In this document: one piece after another, positions 50,054-59,734 of the stretch
Layout of the letters: each line of letters starts with the position of its first letter
Numbering within the stretch: the stretch's first letter is position 1
Source: Pseudomaricurvus sp. HS19
GTDB taxonomy: Bacteria; Pseudomonadota; Gammaproteobacteria; Pseudomonadales; Cellvibrionaceae
Reading direction: 5' to 3'
DNA: 64,000 nt
NCBI RefSeq assembly: GCF_009857815.1
Contig: NZ_WVVW01000001.1
Location: 558,001 to 622,000 of the forward strand
Translations under genes and position numbers: made by a program
The notes under the pieces: model-generated
Told to the model about the DNA's origin: nothing
Seen by the model: the letters and a program-made list of their open reading frames with translations, nothing else
Databases searched by the model: none

Positions 50054-51127
50054 TCAGCGATTGCGGGCAGGCAGCACGCTGCGCAGTTTGTCCGCCATAT
50101 CCCGGATGCTGTGTTCGGTGGTAGTCCAGTCGATACAGGCGTCGGTAACAGACACACCGTACTGCAGGTCATCCAGGTTACTGGAGATCTTCTGGTTGCC
50201 GGGGCCGATGTTACTTTCCACCATGATACCCATAATGGAGTTGTTGCCTTCCAGGATCTGGTTGGCGATGTTGTCCATTACCAGCGGCTGCAGCTCGTGG
50301 TTCTTGTTGGAGTTGGCGTGGCTGCAGTCCACCATGATGTTGGTGGAAACACCGGCCTTCTCCAGCTCCTGTTCGCACAGGGCGATGCTGACGGAGTCGT
50401 AGTTGGGCTTGCCGTTACCGCCGCGCAGCACCACGTGGGCGTATGGGTTGCCTTTGGTGTGGGTGATGGCCACCTGGCCGTCGTTGTTGATGCCGAGAAA
50501 ACGGTGCGGGTTGGCAACTGACTCCAGTGCGTTGATGGCTACGGTGAGGCCACCGTCGGTACCGTTCTTGAAGCCCACAGCGGAAGAGAGGCCACTGGCC
50601 ATTTCACGGTGAGTCTGGGACTCGGTGGTACGGGCGCCAATGGCGGACCAGGAGATCAGGTCCTGGATGTACTGTGGGGAGATCGGATCCAGCGCTTCGG
50701 TGGCGGTGGGCAGACCCAGCTCGGCCACATCCAGCAGCAGCTGGCGGCCAATGTGCAGGCCTTCCTCAATCTTGAAGGAGTCATCCAGGTGCGGGTCGTT
50801 GATCAGGCCTTTCCAGCCCACGGTGGTACGGGGCTTCTCGAAATAGACCCGCATCACGATAAACAGGGTATCGGCAACTTCATCTGACAGCGTCTTGAGG
50901 CGCGCCGCGTAATCCTTGGCGGCCTTCACGTCGTGAATGGAGCAGGGACCGATGACGACCATCAGGCGGTGATCCTTGCCCTCCAGAATATTGCGCACGA
51001 CCTGGCGACCTTCGGTCACGGTGGTGCGTGCAATATCGCTCAGCGGCAGCTCTTTTTTCAGATTTTCGGGGGAGATCAGGATCTCCTGCGAGACGATGTT
51101 GACATCATCTACGGCGTAATCGGTCAT
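50054..51127 (-). CDS. 3-deoxy-7-phosphoheptulonate (DAHP) synthase, class I alpha
   Basis: 357 residues of the AroF/AroG/AroH family, which condenses PEP with erythrose 4-phosphate in the first step of the shikimate route. Segments include LMVVIGPCSIHD with the metal-binding Cys, VYFEKPRTTVGWKGL, IGARTTESQTHRE and VMVDCSHANS. Allosteric specificity (Phe, Tyr or Trp) cannot be assigned safely by eye. The ATG at 51127 is preferred to the TTG at 51148 because it gives the normal family N-terminus. The chorismate user pabB is 48 kb away. A repeat structure lies upstream. Confidence 0.93.
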   Translation of the reverse strand: MTDYAVDDVNIVSQEILISPENLKKELPLSDIARTTVTEGRQVVRNILEGKDHRLMVVIGPCSIHDVKAAKDYAARLKTLSDEVADTLFIVMRVYFEKPRTTVGWKGLINDPHLDDSFKIEEGLHIGRQLLLDVAELGLPTATEALDPISPQYIQDLISWSAIGARTTESQTHREMASGLSSAVGFKNGTDGGLTVAINALESVANPHRFLGINNDGQVAITHTKGNPYAHVVLRGGNGKPNYDSVSIALCEQELEKAGVSTNIMVDCSHANSNKNHELQPLVMDNIANQILEGNNSIMGIMVESNIGPGNQKISSNLDDLQYGVSVTDACIDWTTTEHSIRDMADKLRSVLPARNR

Positions 51128-51221
51128 GAAACTATCCAGCGTGGTCAATGTAAAACGGGCATTCTACTGAAATTTGGGGGCTTGTGGGAAATTATCAAGC
51201 GCCGTCTTTTAAACTAGTGTT

Positions 51222-51319
51222 CAGGACGCTGACGCTACAGGACACGTTGTTACAGGACGCTATCGCTACAGGCAGACCTGTAGCGATAGCGTCCTGTAAG
51301 CTGTAGCGTCAGCGTCCTG
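51222..51319. repeat. Nested inverted repeat built from two 19-base unit types
   Basis: The outer arms CAGGACGCTGACGCTACAG (51222-51240) and its exact complement (51301-51319) enclose a second perfect inverted repeat. That inner repeat has 22-base arms at 51251-51272 and 51277-51298 and a CAGA loop. Its unit CAGGACGCTATCGCTACAG differs from the outer one by two bases. A partial fifth copy (AGCGTCCTGTT) follows the outer arm. The element lies between the addA stop and the DAHP synthase start, 17 bases from the former. Confidence 0.95.
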
Positions 51320-51335
51320 TAGCAAAGCGTCCTGT

Positions 51336-54300
51336 TTAATCGCACTCGGCCAGCGCCTCCACCGGCACCAGAATGGAGAGCAGGGGGAAGTAGAGCGCGG
51401 TGGTCACCGGCAGGTCACTGTCGGCGAACAGTTGCCGGTAGTTGCCCAGCTGTTCGCGGTAGCTGGCACATTCACCATCGATAAACGCCTGCAGTGACTG
51501 CCCGTTGGCTGGCTCACTGGATTTGTAGTCAATGATCCAGCGCTGTTGCCCGGCTATCGGGTCTGTGGCTATAAATGTGCGGTCAATAATCTGCTGGCGC
51601 GGGCGGCGGTGGTTGCTCCACAGGCTCAGCTCACAGGCGGAATCCTGGTGGGCATCGTCTAAAAGCCAGCGGCCGCGTTCATCGGCGAGGGTTTTACGCA
51701 GCCCCAGCTCCACCCGGTTGCAGGCGTCCTGCAGGGCGCTGCCGGCCAGGCCGAGGGAGCGCAATTGTGCCAGCCAGGCGGGTCTCTGACGGGCAATGCG
51801 CGGGTCATCCCATTGTTGCAGCCCTTCGCTAACCACTTGTGCGAGCGCCCGGTGCAACACGGTGCCGGTATGGCGGGCAGCACGGGCACGGAAGTAGTCG
51901 TCCTGTACGCGGTTTTCCTCTTCCCCGAACTCCCGGCCGCGATAGCTGGCCAGCAGGCTGCCGGGTACCAGCGCCGGGCGCTGCCACTCCGGAGCCAGAC
52001 GGCGGATCAGGGGCAGCATGGGGAGCGGGGCGGCCGCAGCCTCCGGGGCTGGCGTCGTGTCATCGGCACATTCGTAGTAACGGGCCTGCTCCTCAAGCTG
52101 TGGCCAGAGGCAGTTGAGCAGGCAGCCTGCAGACGGGGCGCGGATATCGCCCTTGCTGTTGCGCTGTACGTTGGCCAGCAGGTGCAGGCGGCGGATAGGC
52201 CGGGTGCAGCCCACGTAGAGTACGCGGGTAGCTTCCAGGGACTCCTTCAGCTTCATCTCTTCCCGCAGGTAGCTGTAGAGTGGGTCGTCGTCACTGCCGG
52301 TGGCCGCCAGCGGGCTTAACAGCAGGCGTTTCTCGTGCTGGCGGTTGATGCGTTGTTGCCACAGCAGCAGCTCCTTGTCGCTGGCGCGGCCACTGCGATC
52401 CAGTCCGGGGATGATCACGGTATCGAACTCCAGCCCCTTGGATTTGTGAATGGTCATCACCTGTACCCGGGGATCTGCATCCGATGCCGGCTTGGCGTAG
52501 AGCATGGCCACCGCATCTTCAAACTTGCCCCAGTCCTCAATCTGGCCGCCCCGATCGTGGCGATCCAGCAGGGCAAAGAAGTCGCGCAGGTTGATGTGGT
52601 CGGCAGGATTGAGCAGCGTGGCGGGGCCACCGAGGGCGGTCCAGGTGCCTTCAATCCACTGTCGCAGGCGCTTGCGGCGACGGTTCTCCCAGGCCAGCTG
52701 CAGCTGTGGCAGGCTGCGCTGCAGAATCTGTTTGCCGTCGTGGCTCAGGGGCAGGTCGCGGTAGTCGCCGAGGATTTCCAGCAGGCTGCGGCTATTGCCC
52801 TGCGGCAAGCCGGCCAGCTGCAACAGGTCGCTGTTGTCGAGGCCGATGACCGGGGAGCGCAGCAGCGCCAGCCAGGCGTTGCGGTCGGCCGGGTTGAGCA
52901 GTGCACGGGTGAGGCTGAGGCCGTCGATTACCGCCATGCGGCTGCTGAGCGGGTCGATCTCGGTGGCCTGGGCGCGGATGCCGGCGGCACTCAGGGCCGG
53001 CAGGATGTCGCGCAGCTGGGGCCGGGTGCGCACCAGGATCGCCACCGTGCCCTGGGGATGGTCCTGCAGCGCCTGCTGCACCAGCTCCGCAACCTTGGCG
53101 GCTTCGGCGCTGCGATCGCTGGCGCCAGCAAACAGGTGTGCGGTGGCAGCAGGGCCGTCAAGGGGCTGTTTGAACGCGACTGACGATGCGTAGCTCACGG
53201 CTCCGCGGGAGATGTCGTCAGCACCGGGGAACGCCTGTCGGAAGGCGTCATTGACCCAGTCCACGATACCCTGCTGGGAGCGGAAGTTGACCTGCAGATC
53301 CAGCATTTCCAGTGGCACTGTGCCAATGCCGGCCTGGCGGGCGTCGAGAAAGATGCCCACATTGGCATCGCGGAAGCCGTAACAGGACTGCATGCCGTCG
53401 CCGACAATAAACAGGCTGCGGCCGTCACCGGGCTGCCAGCCGGCGGTCAACAGCTCCAGTAAGTTGAGCTGGGGCGAGGCGGTATCCTGGAACTCATCGA
53501 CCAGGATGTGGCGCACCTGGTAATCCAGCAGCAGTGCCAGCTCGGTGGGATCGTCGACGCTCCCCAATGCGGTGAGGGCACCGTGGGTAATTTCACTGAA
53601 ATCGGTGGCGTTGAGGGAGCGAAAGGCCATTTTCAGGTGCGCGACTACCTGCGGCATCACGCGGGTGAGGCTGTCCAGCAACCGCCACTGGTTGTGGGGG
53701 TAGTGGCAGGGCGGCAGGATGCGTACCACCCGCAGGGCCTCCAGCAGACCGGGTATGGCCTGCAGCTCGCCCAGCAGGGCACCCATCTGCTCTTTACGCG
53801 CCTTTGCCGCCGCCTTCTCTTCCTTGGCCTTGGGGGCGGGGAAGCCGATTTTAACGTTCAGCCCGCCGGGTTTGCGCCAGTCACCGTCATTGGTGAGCAA
53901 AAAGTCGGTGATGCGCTGCCAGTCGCTGAGCGCTTCCGGGGCCAGCTCCGGCAGGCCGTCGATGCCCGCCAGCTGACAGAGTGGTGACTGAGGATTGTGC
54001 TCCTGCAGGTTACTGGCGGCATAGTCAGCCAGCAGGCAGAGGTCGCTGGCCAATGGGCGCAGCAATTCAGCGGCTTGCTGCAGGCTCTCGTCTACCAGCT
54101 CCTCAAGGACGTTTTCCAGGTACTCGCGGGCATCGCGGGCCTGTAACAGCGGCTGCAGCCACTGATCCCGGCGCTCCAGCAGAGAGACCAGGAAACCACT
54201 GAGTCGCTCCAGGTTGTTATCGAGATGTTGCAGCAGCTCGCTCAGGTCCCGCTGCAGTGGCCCCGGGGTCTCCAGCCCCCGCAGGGCGCCGTCCACCGCC

Positions 54301-54755
54301 TGTTGATAGACCAGTGTCGGGTTGTCCAGCAACTGGCTGCTGCCGCCAAGGCCGCTGCGAATGGGATTGTGTTGGGTGAGCGAGCGGCAGAGGCCATCAA
54401 TGGTCTGGATGCGCAGGCGGTTGGGGTTCTGCAGCAGCTGCCAATGCTGCTCCGCGTCGCGCTCGATCACTTTGCGGGCCAGGTCCCAGGTGAGCTGGGC
54501 GTGGGGATCCTGCGGGCGGGCGGTAGTGGCGGCCAGCTGTATGGCGTTGAAAATCCGCTCCTGCATCTCCGCGGCGGCCTTGCGGGTAAAGGTGATACAG
54601 AGCACCTCCTCCGGTTCGTTGCAGAGGGGCAGCAGGGTCAGCACCCGCTGGGTGAGCAGGCCGGTTTTACCGGATCCTGCCGGTGCCGCGACTGCAAAGG
54701 AGCGGTGCGGGTCGAGGGCGTCCCGGCGGGCCTGATAATCTACGGGCTGGTTCAT
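51336..54755 (-). CDS. addA: AddA-like helicase-nuclease (UvrD/RecB family)
   Basis: 1139 residues. The N-terminal superfamily I helicase has Walker A in APAGSGKTGLL (about 24-31), then VLCITFTRKAAAEM and, further on, LVDEFQDTASPQ (motif II) and SLFIVGDGMQSCYGFRDA. A C-terminal PD-(D/E)XK nuclease is shown by RWIIDYKSSE near residue 1080. The domain order is that of AddA, the helicase-nuclease half of the AddAB break-processing complex that loads RecA at Chi-like sites. It starts inside the end of the addB-like gene (4-base overlap), so the pair is translationally coupled. It probably replaces RecB; no RecC or RecD is here. Confidence 0.9.
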   Translation of the reverse strand: MNQPVDYQARRDALDPHRSFAVAAPAGSGKTGLLTQRVLTLLPLCNEPEEVLCITFTRKAAAEMQERIFNAIQLAATTARPQDPHAQLTWDLARKVIERDAEQHWQLLQNPNRLRIQTIDGLCRSLTQHNPIRSGLGGSSQLLDNPTLVYQQAVDGALRGLETPGPLQRDLSELLQHLDNNLERLSGFLVSLLERRDQWLQPLLQARDAREYLENVLEELVDESLQQAAELLRPLASDLCLLADYAASNLQEHNPQSPLCQLAGIDGLPELAPEALSDWQRITDFLLTNDGDWRKPGGLNVKIGFPAPKAKEEKAAAKARKEQMGALLGELQAIPGLLEALRVVRILPPCHYPHNQWRLLDSLTRVMPQVVAHLKMAFRSLNATDFSEITHGALTALGSVDDPTELALLLDYQVRHILVDEFQDTASPQLNLLELLTAGWQPGDGRSLFIVGDGMQSCYGFRDANVGIFLDARQAGIGTVPLEMLDLQVNFRSQQGIVDWVNDAFRQAFPGADDISRGAVSYASSVAFKQPLDGPAATAHLFAGASDRSAEAAKVAELVQQALQDHPQGTVAILVRTRPQLRDILPALSAAGIRAQATEIDPLSSRMAVIDGLSLTRALLNPADRNAWLALLRSPVIGLDNSDLLQLAGLPQGNSRSLLEILGDYRDLPLSHDGKQILQRSLPQLQLAWENRRRKRLRQWIEGTWTALGGPATLLNPADHINLRDFFALLDRHDRGGQIEDWGKFEDAVAMLYAKPASDADPRVQVMTIHKSKGLEFDTVIIPGLDRSGRASDKELLLWQQRINRQHEKRLLLSPLAATGSDDDPLYSYLREEMKLKESLEATRVLYVGCTRPIRRLHLLANVQRNSKGDIRAPSAGCLLNCLWPQLEEQARYYECADDTTPAPEAAAAPLPMLPLIRRLAPEWQRPALVPGSLLASYRGREFGEEENRVQDDYFRARAARHTGTVLHRALAQVVSEGLQQWDDPRIARQRPAWLAQLRSLGLAGSALQDACNRVELGLRKTLADERGRWLLDDAHQDSACELSLWSNHRRPRQQIIDRTFIATDPIAGQQRWIIDYKSSEPANGQSLQAFIDGECASYREQLGNYRQLFADSDLPVTTALYFPLLSILVPVEALAECD

Positions 54756-57580
54756 GACTGGCTTCCTTCCCCGTTACCGGTCTGCTGCTGGCGCCTGTTG
54801 CCGGGTTGCTGCTGGTAATAGCCCGCCACAATCTCTTCCTGTTCGTTCCAGCGCAGTATGGGCAGCAGGTGTTCGTAGTAGCGTCCGGCCTGGGCCTGGC
54901 TGAGGTCCGGAGGAGTTTCGCCCTGCAGGAACTCTTCCGCCAGCGCCGTCAGGTGCCTACGCCAGTGATCGCGCACCGCTTCCCATTCTGCCGGCAGGCC
55001 CAGTTTGTCGCTTTGCGCCGGCGTGTTGATACCCGGGTGGGGCTGGGAGAGCTCGCCCAGACCCATAATGGCAATCTCGTTGGCGTTGATCTGCACAAAC
55101 ACAATGGCGGCGATATCGGCGCTGTAACAGAGGCAGTAGAGTGGCAGCTGCGGCTCCTCCGGGCGCTCGCCCCCCCACTGGCGGGGTTTGGGGCTGCCGG
55201 TCTTGTAATCGATCACCAGCAGTTCACCATTGCTGAGCTGATCCATGCGGTCCAGCCGCAGGCGCAGTGACAGGCCCGCGAACTCCACCTCCAGTAATTC
55301 TTCATTGGCCACCACGGTAAAGTCGGGCCGTTCCAGCTCCTGCAGCAGCCACTGGTCGATCAGTCGCTGCTGGCGCTGGCGCTCCAGCAGGCAGTATTGA
55401 TCGCCGAATACCTCCGGTTCCCGCTGCTGGTAGCGCCGAATGATGGGTTCCAGCGCGTCGTTGATCTGTTGCTGACGTTCGCTGTCGGTAAGCGCGGCCA
55501 GTACGGCGAGGGTCTGCCATTGTGTCCACAGCCGGGAGAGGGCGTCGTGGAGTATCTGCCCGCGATCAATGGGGCTGAAGCCCCGGGCCAGCAGTGCGGG
55601 CGCGTCGGCTTGCAGGCGGTGGATAAGGAAGGCGGCCTGGGGCAGCAGCGCCTGGTTGCGGAAGATCTGGCTGCCACCGCGAATTAACGGTTTTTCCGCC
55701 GCGCTCACCGCCGGAGCACTGCCAATGTTGAGCCATTGCAAGCGCTGGCGGGTAGCCAGGGTCTGCTGGTAGGCCTGCCAGCCGTTATTGAACAGGCTAT
55801 CGGCTTCAGGGAGCGCCGGCCGGGGAGTGCCGCCGGTATCCAGTGGTTGCAGTAAGGGGCTGGGGTGCTGTGGCCGATCTTCATCAAAGCGGGCATAGCT
55901 GATCACCCACTGGCCGGTACCGTGGCGATAGTTATCGAGAATGGCGCGGGCGTAGTGCAGCTCGCGGTCCGCGTCGGCGTGGGGCATGTGGTAGTGGCGC
56001 TGCAGCGGCAGGGGCAGCAACGGGTTGGGTGTGGGCGCCGGCGGCCACTGGTTCTGGCTCAGGCCCAGCATCCAGACGTGACTGAAATTCAGGCCGGCAC
56101 CCTCGAGGATACCAAGCACCTGGATCGGGGTTTCCGGTGTTTGTGCCTGGTAGTGGGTCTGTCCCACCAGCTGATTAAGCAGCTCCAGTGCCCGGCTGCA
56201 GCTCACCGGCTGTTGCAGGGCGTCCAGCTGGCAGTAGCTATCCAGCAATTGCAGCCATTGGCTCATCTGCTGGTACTCGTTACTGTCCGGGCGGCGTTGT
56301 CCGGGCCAGCCCAGCAGGTGCAGCTGCTGGCGGAACAGGTCGAGCCAGACGGAGGGCAGGTGCTCGCGGCCAAACTGGCGCCGCAAGGACTCAAAGTCCT
56401 GCAGAGCCTGATCCAGTGCCTGCCACTGTGGCAGGGCGGATAACAGGGGCTCGTCGGCCTCTTCGGTAATACTGGTCTTGTGCACCCACTGGCGCAGCTT
56501 ACCAATCCTCAGGGAGTTACGCTGATGACGCTGCAGGCGTTGCAGCAGGGGCAGGCTCAGGCTCAGCTGTTCACCGGCGAGCCAGAAGGGGGAGCTGAGC
56601 AGTTGCTGCAGCTGCGGTGTCTCCATCTCCTGGTGGTTCAGGCGCAGTAGTGCCAGGGCGTCGTTAATGAGGGCGGTATCCCCCAACGGTATGCCAGCAG
56701 AAAAGTTAAAGGGCAGGGTGTAACGGGGTGTCTCCGGCAGGGCGTAGTGAGGCTCCAGCACTTCGCTGAAGATACGCTCGGCACTGCTGCGGATCTGGCC
56801 CAGGTTCGGTGCAATGACGCCGATAGTAGCGTCGGGATCCTGTAACAGGATCTGTTCGCACCACAGTGCTGCAGCCCGTAGTTCGTCGTCGCTGCTGGCG
56901 TAAGGGGCAACGGCGACACACTGTGGCTGGCGCTGCGGATCGTTGGCGGGCAGTTCGGTGACGGTGGTGGCTGCGGCACGGAACAGTGCCCGCTGCAACG
57001 GTGTCACATCGTCAAAGCCCAACAGGATCAATTCTTCTGTGGGTGGTTTGCCGGCGCTGCCCCAGTGTTGCAGCAATTGCGTCTGTACATCCTCGCGGGT
57101 ACACAGCTGCCGCTGTTGCAGTGCCTCGTGAAAACTGTGGGCCCACTGGGCAAATGGGGAGTCGTACTGCCACTGGCGCTCATCACAGAGCGACTGCAGT
57201 TGCAGGGGATCGATCTGCCAGCGCTGCAAAGTCTGCCAGGCATTGTGGGCATCATTGGCCAGCTTCAATGGATTAACCAGTTCGGCTCCCTCTGGCGAAG
57301 CCTGGATAATATTCAGCCACAGTTGTTGGGCGGCGAAGGTGGTGAGCAGGGCAAAGGGTGCCGGCAGAGCGGCACTGTCCAGCAGCTTTTGATAATGCTC
57401 GCTCAGCCATTCATCGACACTGAAAACCTGTGGCCCCTGCCAGCTGCTGCAATCGCTGCTCTGCTGCTGGTGCCAGGCAGTCAGCAATTTGTTGCGCAGG
57501 CGACTGTTGGGTGTAAGGATGCACGCGCCGCGGGCAATGGCGGGCAGCAGCGGCTGAATATTGAACAGGGTGCGGGACAT
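54752..57580 (-). CDS. addB: AddB-like nuclease with degenerate helicase domain
   Basis: 942 residues. The N-terminus (ACILTPNSRLRNKLL) lacks a Walker A, as in the AddB-like 'probable DNA repair protein' family of proteobacteria, so the helicase part is inactive. The C-terminal PD-(D/E)XK nuclease is intact (RLRLDRMDQL then LLVIDYKTGSPK). Family members normally end with a C-x2-C-x5-C iron-sulphur motif; at that position near residue 903 this protein has RYYEHLLPILRW with no Cys. It would bind DNA and cut one strand while AddA drives unwinding. It precedes addA with a 4-base overlap. Confidence 0.82.
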   Translation of the reverse strand: MSRTLFNIQPLLPAIARGACILTPNSRLRNKLLTAWHQQQSSDCSSWQGPQVFSVDEWLSEHYQKLLDSAALPAPFALLTTFAAQQLWLNIIQASPEGAELVNPLKLANDAHNAWQTLQRWQIDPLQLQSLCDERQWQYDSPFAQWAHSFHEALQQRQLCTREDVQTQLLQHWGSAGKPPTEELILLGFDDVTPLQRALFRAAATTVTELPANDPQRQPQCVAVAPYASSDDELRAAALWCEQILLQDPDATIGVIAPNLGQIRSSAERIFSEVLEPHYALPETPRYTLPFNFSAGIPLGDTALINDALALLRLNHQEMETPQLQQLLSSPFWLAGEQLSLSLPLLQRLQRHQRNSLRIGKLRQWVHKTSITEEADEPLLSALPQWQALDQALQDFESLRRQFGREHLPSVWLDLFRQQLHLLGWPGQRRPDSNEYQQMSQWLQLLDSYCQLDALQQPVSCSRALELLNQLVGQTHYQAQTPETPIQVLGILEGAGLNFSHVWMLGLSQNQWPPAPTPNPLLPLPLQRHYHMPHADADRELHYARAILDNYRHGTGQWVISYARFDEDRPQHPSPLLQPLDTGGTPRPALPEADSLFNNGWQAYQQTLATRQRLQWLNIGSAPAVSAAEKPLIRGGSQIFRNQALLPQAAFLIHRLQADAPALLARGFSPIDRGQILHDALSRLWTQWQTLAVLAALTDSERQQQINDALEPIIRRYQQREPEVFGDQYCLLERQRQQRLIDQWLLQELERPDFTVVANEELLEVEFAGLSLRLRLDRMDQLSNGELLVIDYKTGSPKPRQWGGERPEEPQLPLYCLCYSADIAAIVFVQINANEIAIMGLGELSQPHPGINTPAQSDKLGLPAEWEAVRDHWRRHLTALAEEFLQGETPPDLSQAQAGRYYEHLLPILRWNEQEEIVAGYYQQQPGNRRQQQTGNGEGSQS

Positions 57581-57653
57581 GCGAGCATCGGGTCCGGGTT
57601 GGAAAACTGGATCATGGTCTCACAGGCGGACCGGGCAGACTACCGGATGCCTG

Positions 57654-58106
57654 TCACTGATTGTCAGTGGCGTCGTTCTCTCTGGCGGCCACAAACTCGC
57701 TGATGGTGTTGAGGTAGCAGGGGTCTTCATTCTGGAACAGGGCTTTGCCACCCAGTGTGTAAGCCTGTTGCAGGTGGTTACGCGACGGCAGGCGCTCGCC
57801 GAGGTGGTAGAGGCATTGGCCCAGGCGCAGCTGGATAAACGGGTTGCCGCGGCAATCGGGGCAGTGATCGGCGGAACGCAGCGCTTCGCTGCCTGGGGTA
57901 TACTGGCGCAGGCGGAAGTAGGTGTCCCCGATGCCCACCAGCACCCAGCCGGCTTCGGCGTAATGGGTCTGGGGTTTGGGCAGCAATACCCAGGCTTGGT
58001 AGAATAGTCGCAGGGCTTTACGAAACTCTCCCTGGTCGTAATGGCTGTAAGCGTCGGCACAAAGCGCTTTGACTTTGTTGGTGGTTTCGGTCGCCAGATG
58101 AGGCAT
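57654..58106 (-). CDS. Small TPR-like protein
   Basis: 150 residues from the ATG at 58106 (the upstream part of the frame looks untranslated). Helical pairs such as AYSHYDQGEFRKALRLFYQAW, AEAGWVLVGIGDTYFRLRQY and IQLRLGQCLYHLGER have tetratricopeptide spacing (A/G/Y at the usual sites), making two to three TPR units. Four cysteines occur, two of them in the loop DHCPDCRG. TPR proteins are protein-binding scaffolds; the partner is unknown. It lies 73 bases upstream of addB on the same strand, so linkage to DNA repair is possible but unproven. Confidence 0.7.
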   Translation of the reverse strand: MPHLATETTNKVKALCADAYSHYDQGEFRKALRLFYQAWVLLPKPQTHYAEAGWVLVGIGDTYFRLRQYTPGSEALRSADHCPDCRGNPFIQLRLGQCLYHLGERLPSRNHLQQAYTLGGKALFQNEDPCYLNTISEFVAARENDATDNQ

Positions 58107-58210
58107 GGGCGGGCTCGACTCCGTTAAGTATTGATGACAGCTTGCCAGAAACCGCACAAATATAACGATCTTGACTGGCAAACTCAAAACCATTTACAGG
58201 ATTCTGCTAC

Positions 58211-59734
58211 ATGGTAATCACTCCCGAACTGGTGGGACTCGTATTCATTTCCGTTGCTTTGATCATCGCCGTCGCGTTGTTGTTCCTGCAGCTCGGAAAA
58301 ACCCGTCAAGCGCGACGGGATGCGGACCAGGCCTTGCAACAGCTGCAACAGACCGGACAGCAGTTGTCACTGGCGCAGCAACAGCAGCAGCACCTGCAGA
58401 CCGGCACCGATCGCTTACAAAGTGAGCTGGCGGAGGCCAATGCCCGCTGGCAGGCAGAACACCAGCAGCTGATGCAGGCGACGCAACAGATCGCCGGACT
58501 GCAGGCCTCGCAGGAAGAGTTCAATCGCCTGCGCACGCAACTGAATGAGCGCGAAGTGGCGTTGCGGGAACTTACCGCGGAACACCGCTCGTCGCTGGCC
58601 AAAATGGATGCCGAAAAGAGGGCGCTGGAAGAGAAGCTGGCGCTGCTGAAAGACGCCAAGGAACAGCTGAACAGTGAGTTCCGCCTGTTGGCGCAGCGCA
58701 TCTTCGAAGAGAAACAGCAGAGTTTTAACCAGCAGAGCCAACAGGTATTAAAAGCCAGTGTTGATCCCTTGCGGGAACAGATCGACTCTTTCCGCAAAAA
58801 AGTGGAAGACGCCTACGACAAGGAGAACGCCGAGCGCAACAAGCTGGTGGGGCACATTCTGGAATTGCAGAAGCAAACCAGCCAGATTGGTCAGGATGCG
58901 GTCAATCTCACCAAAGCTCTGAAGGGGGATAACAAGGCCCAGGGTAATTGGGGTGAAGTGATCCTGGAGCGACTGCTGGAACAGTCCGGTCTGCAAAAGG
59001 GTGTCGAGTACGATATCCAGGTAGCGCTGCAGGATGAGGACGGCCGTCGTCGCAACCCGGATGTGATTGTGCGCCTGCCGGAAGGCAAGGACATCGTGAT
59101 CGACTCAAAAGTATCGCTGCTGCATTACGAACAGGCCTGCGCTGCCGAGGATGAAACGGAGCGCCGCCAGGCACTGAAACTGCACGTTAATTCCGTGCGT
59201 ACCCATATACAGCAACTGAGTGGCAAGTCCTACGACAAGCTGGAAGGGCTGCGAAGCCTGGATTTTGTTTTTCTGTTTATCCCTGTGGAAGCGGCCTTTA
59301 TGGCAGCGATGCAGGAGGAGCCGGGCCTGTTTCAGGAAGCCTACAGCAAACACATTGTGGTGGTCAGTCCCACCACGCTGATGGCGACGCTGCGCACGGT
59401 GGAAAATATCTGGCGTTACGAAAAGCAGAACCGCAACGCCGAGGAGATCGCCCGTCAGGCCGGCGGCCTGTACGACCAGTTCGCGCTGTTGCTGGAAGCC
59501 TTTGAAGATATTGGCAAGCAGCTGGGTAAGGCGCAGGAGGCGTTTGAGCTCACCCGTAAACGCTGGAGCACCGGGCGGGGGAATCTCATGCGCCGGGTGG
59601 AAACACTCCGCCAGTTGGGTGCCAAAACCAAAAAGCAGCTGCCAGTCAGTGACGATATGCTGCCGGACCTGAACGATTCCTCATCCGACAGGGATGACGC
59701 TGACAGCGATATAGCGGCGGACGAAACACTCTGA
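58211..59734 (+). CDS. rmuC: DNA recombination protein RmuC
   Basis: 507 residues. One N-terminal hydrophobic helix (residues about 5-27) and a long coiled coil (about 30-185, rich in Gln, Ala, Glu) precede the RmuC nuclease-like domain. That domain shows GNWGEVILERLLEQSGL, RRRNPDVIVRLPEGKDIVIDSKVSL and YSKHIVVVSPTTLMATLRTVENIW. Loss of rmuC in E. coli raises inversion between short inverted repeats. The divergent neighbours addAB also act in recombination. AGGA precedes the ATG. It overlaps the transporter gene (TGATG). Confidence 0.93.
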   Translation: MVITPELVGLVFISVALIIAVALLFLQLGKTRQARRDADQALQQLQQTGQQLSLAQQQQQHLQTGTDRLQSELAEANARWQAEHQQLMQATQQIAGLQASQEEFNRLRTQLNEREVALRELTAEHRSSLAKMDAEKRALEEKLALLKDAKEQLNSEFRLLAQRIFEEKQQSFNQQSQQVLKASVDPLREQIDSFRKKVEDAYDKENAERNKLVGHILELQKQTSQIGQDAVNLTKALKGDNKAQGNWGEVILERLLEQSGLQKGVEYDIQVALQDEDGRRRNPDVIVRLPEGKDIVIDSKVSLLHYEQACAAEDETERRQALKLHVNSVRTHIQQLSGKSYDKLEGLRSLDFVFLFIPVEAAFMAAMQEEPGLFQEAYSKHIVVVSPTTLMATLRTVENIWRYEKQNRNAEEIARQAGGLYDQFALLLEAFEDIGKQLGKAQEAFELTRKRWSTGRGNLMRRVETLRQLGAKTKKQLPVSDDMLPDLNDSSSDRDDADSDIAADETL

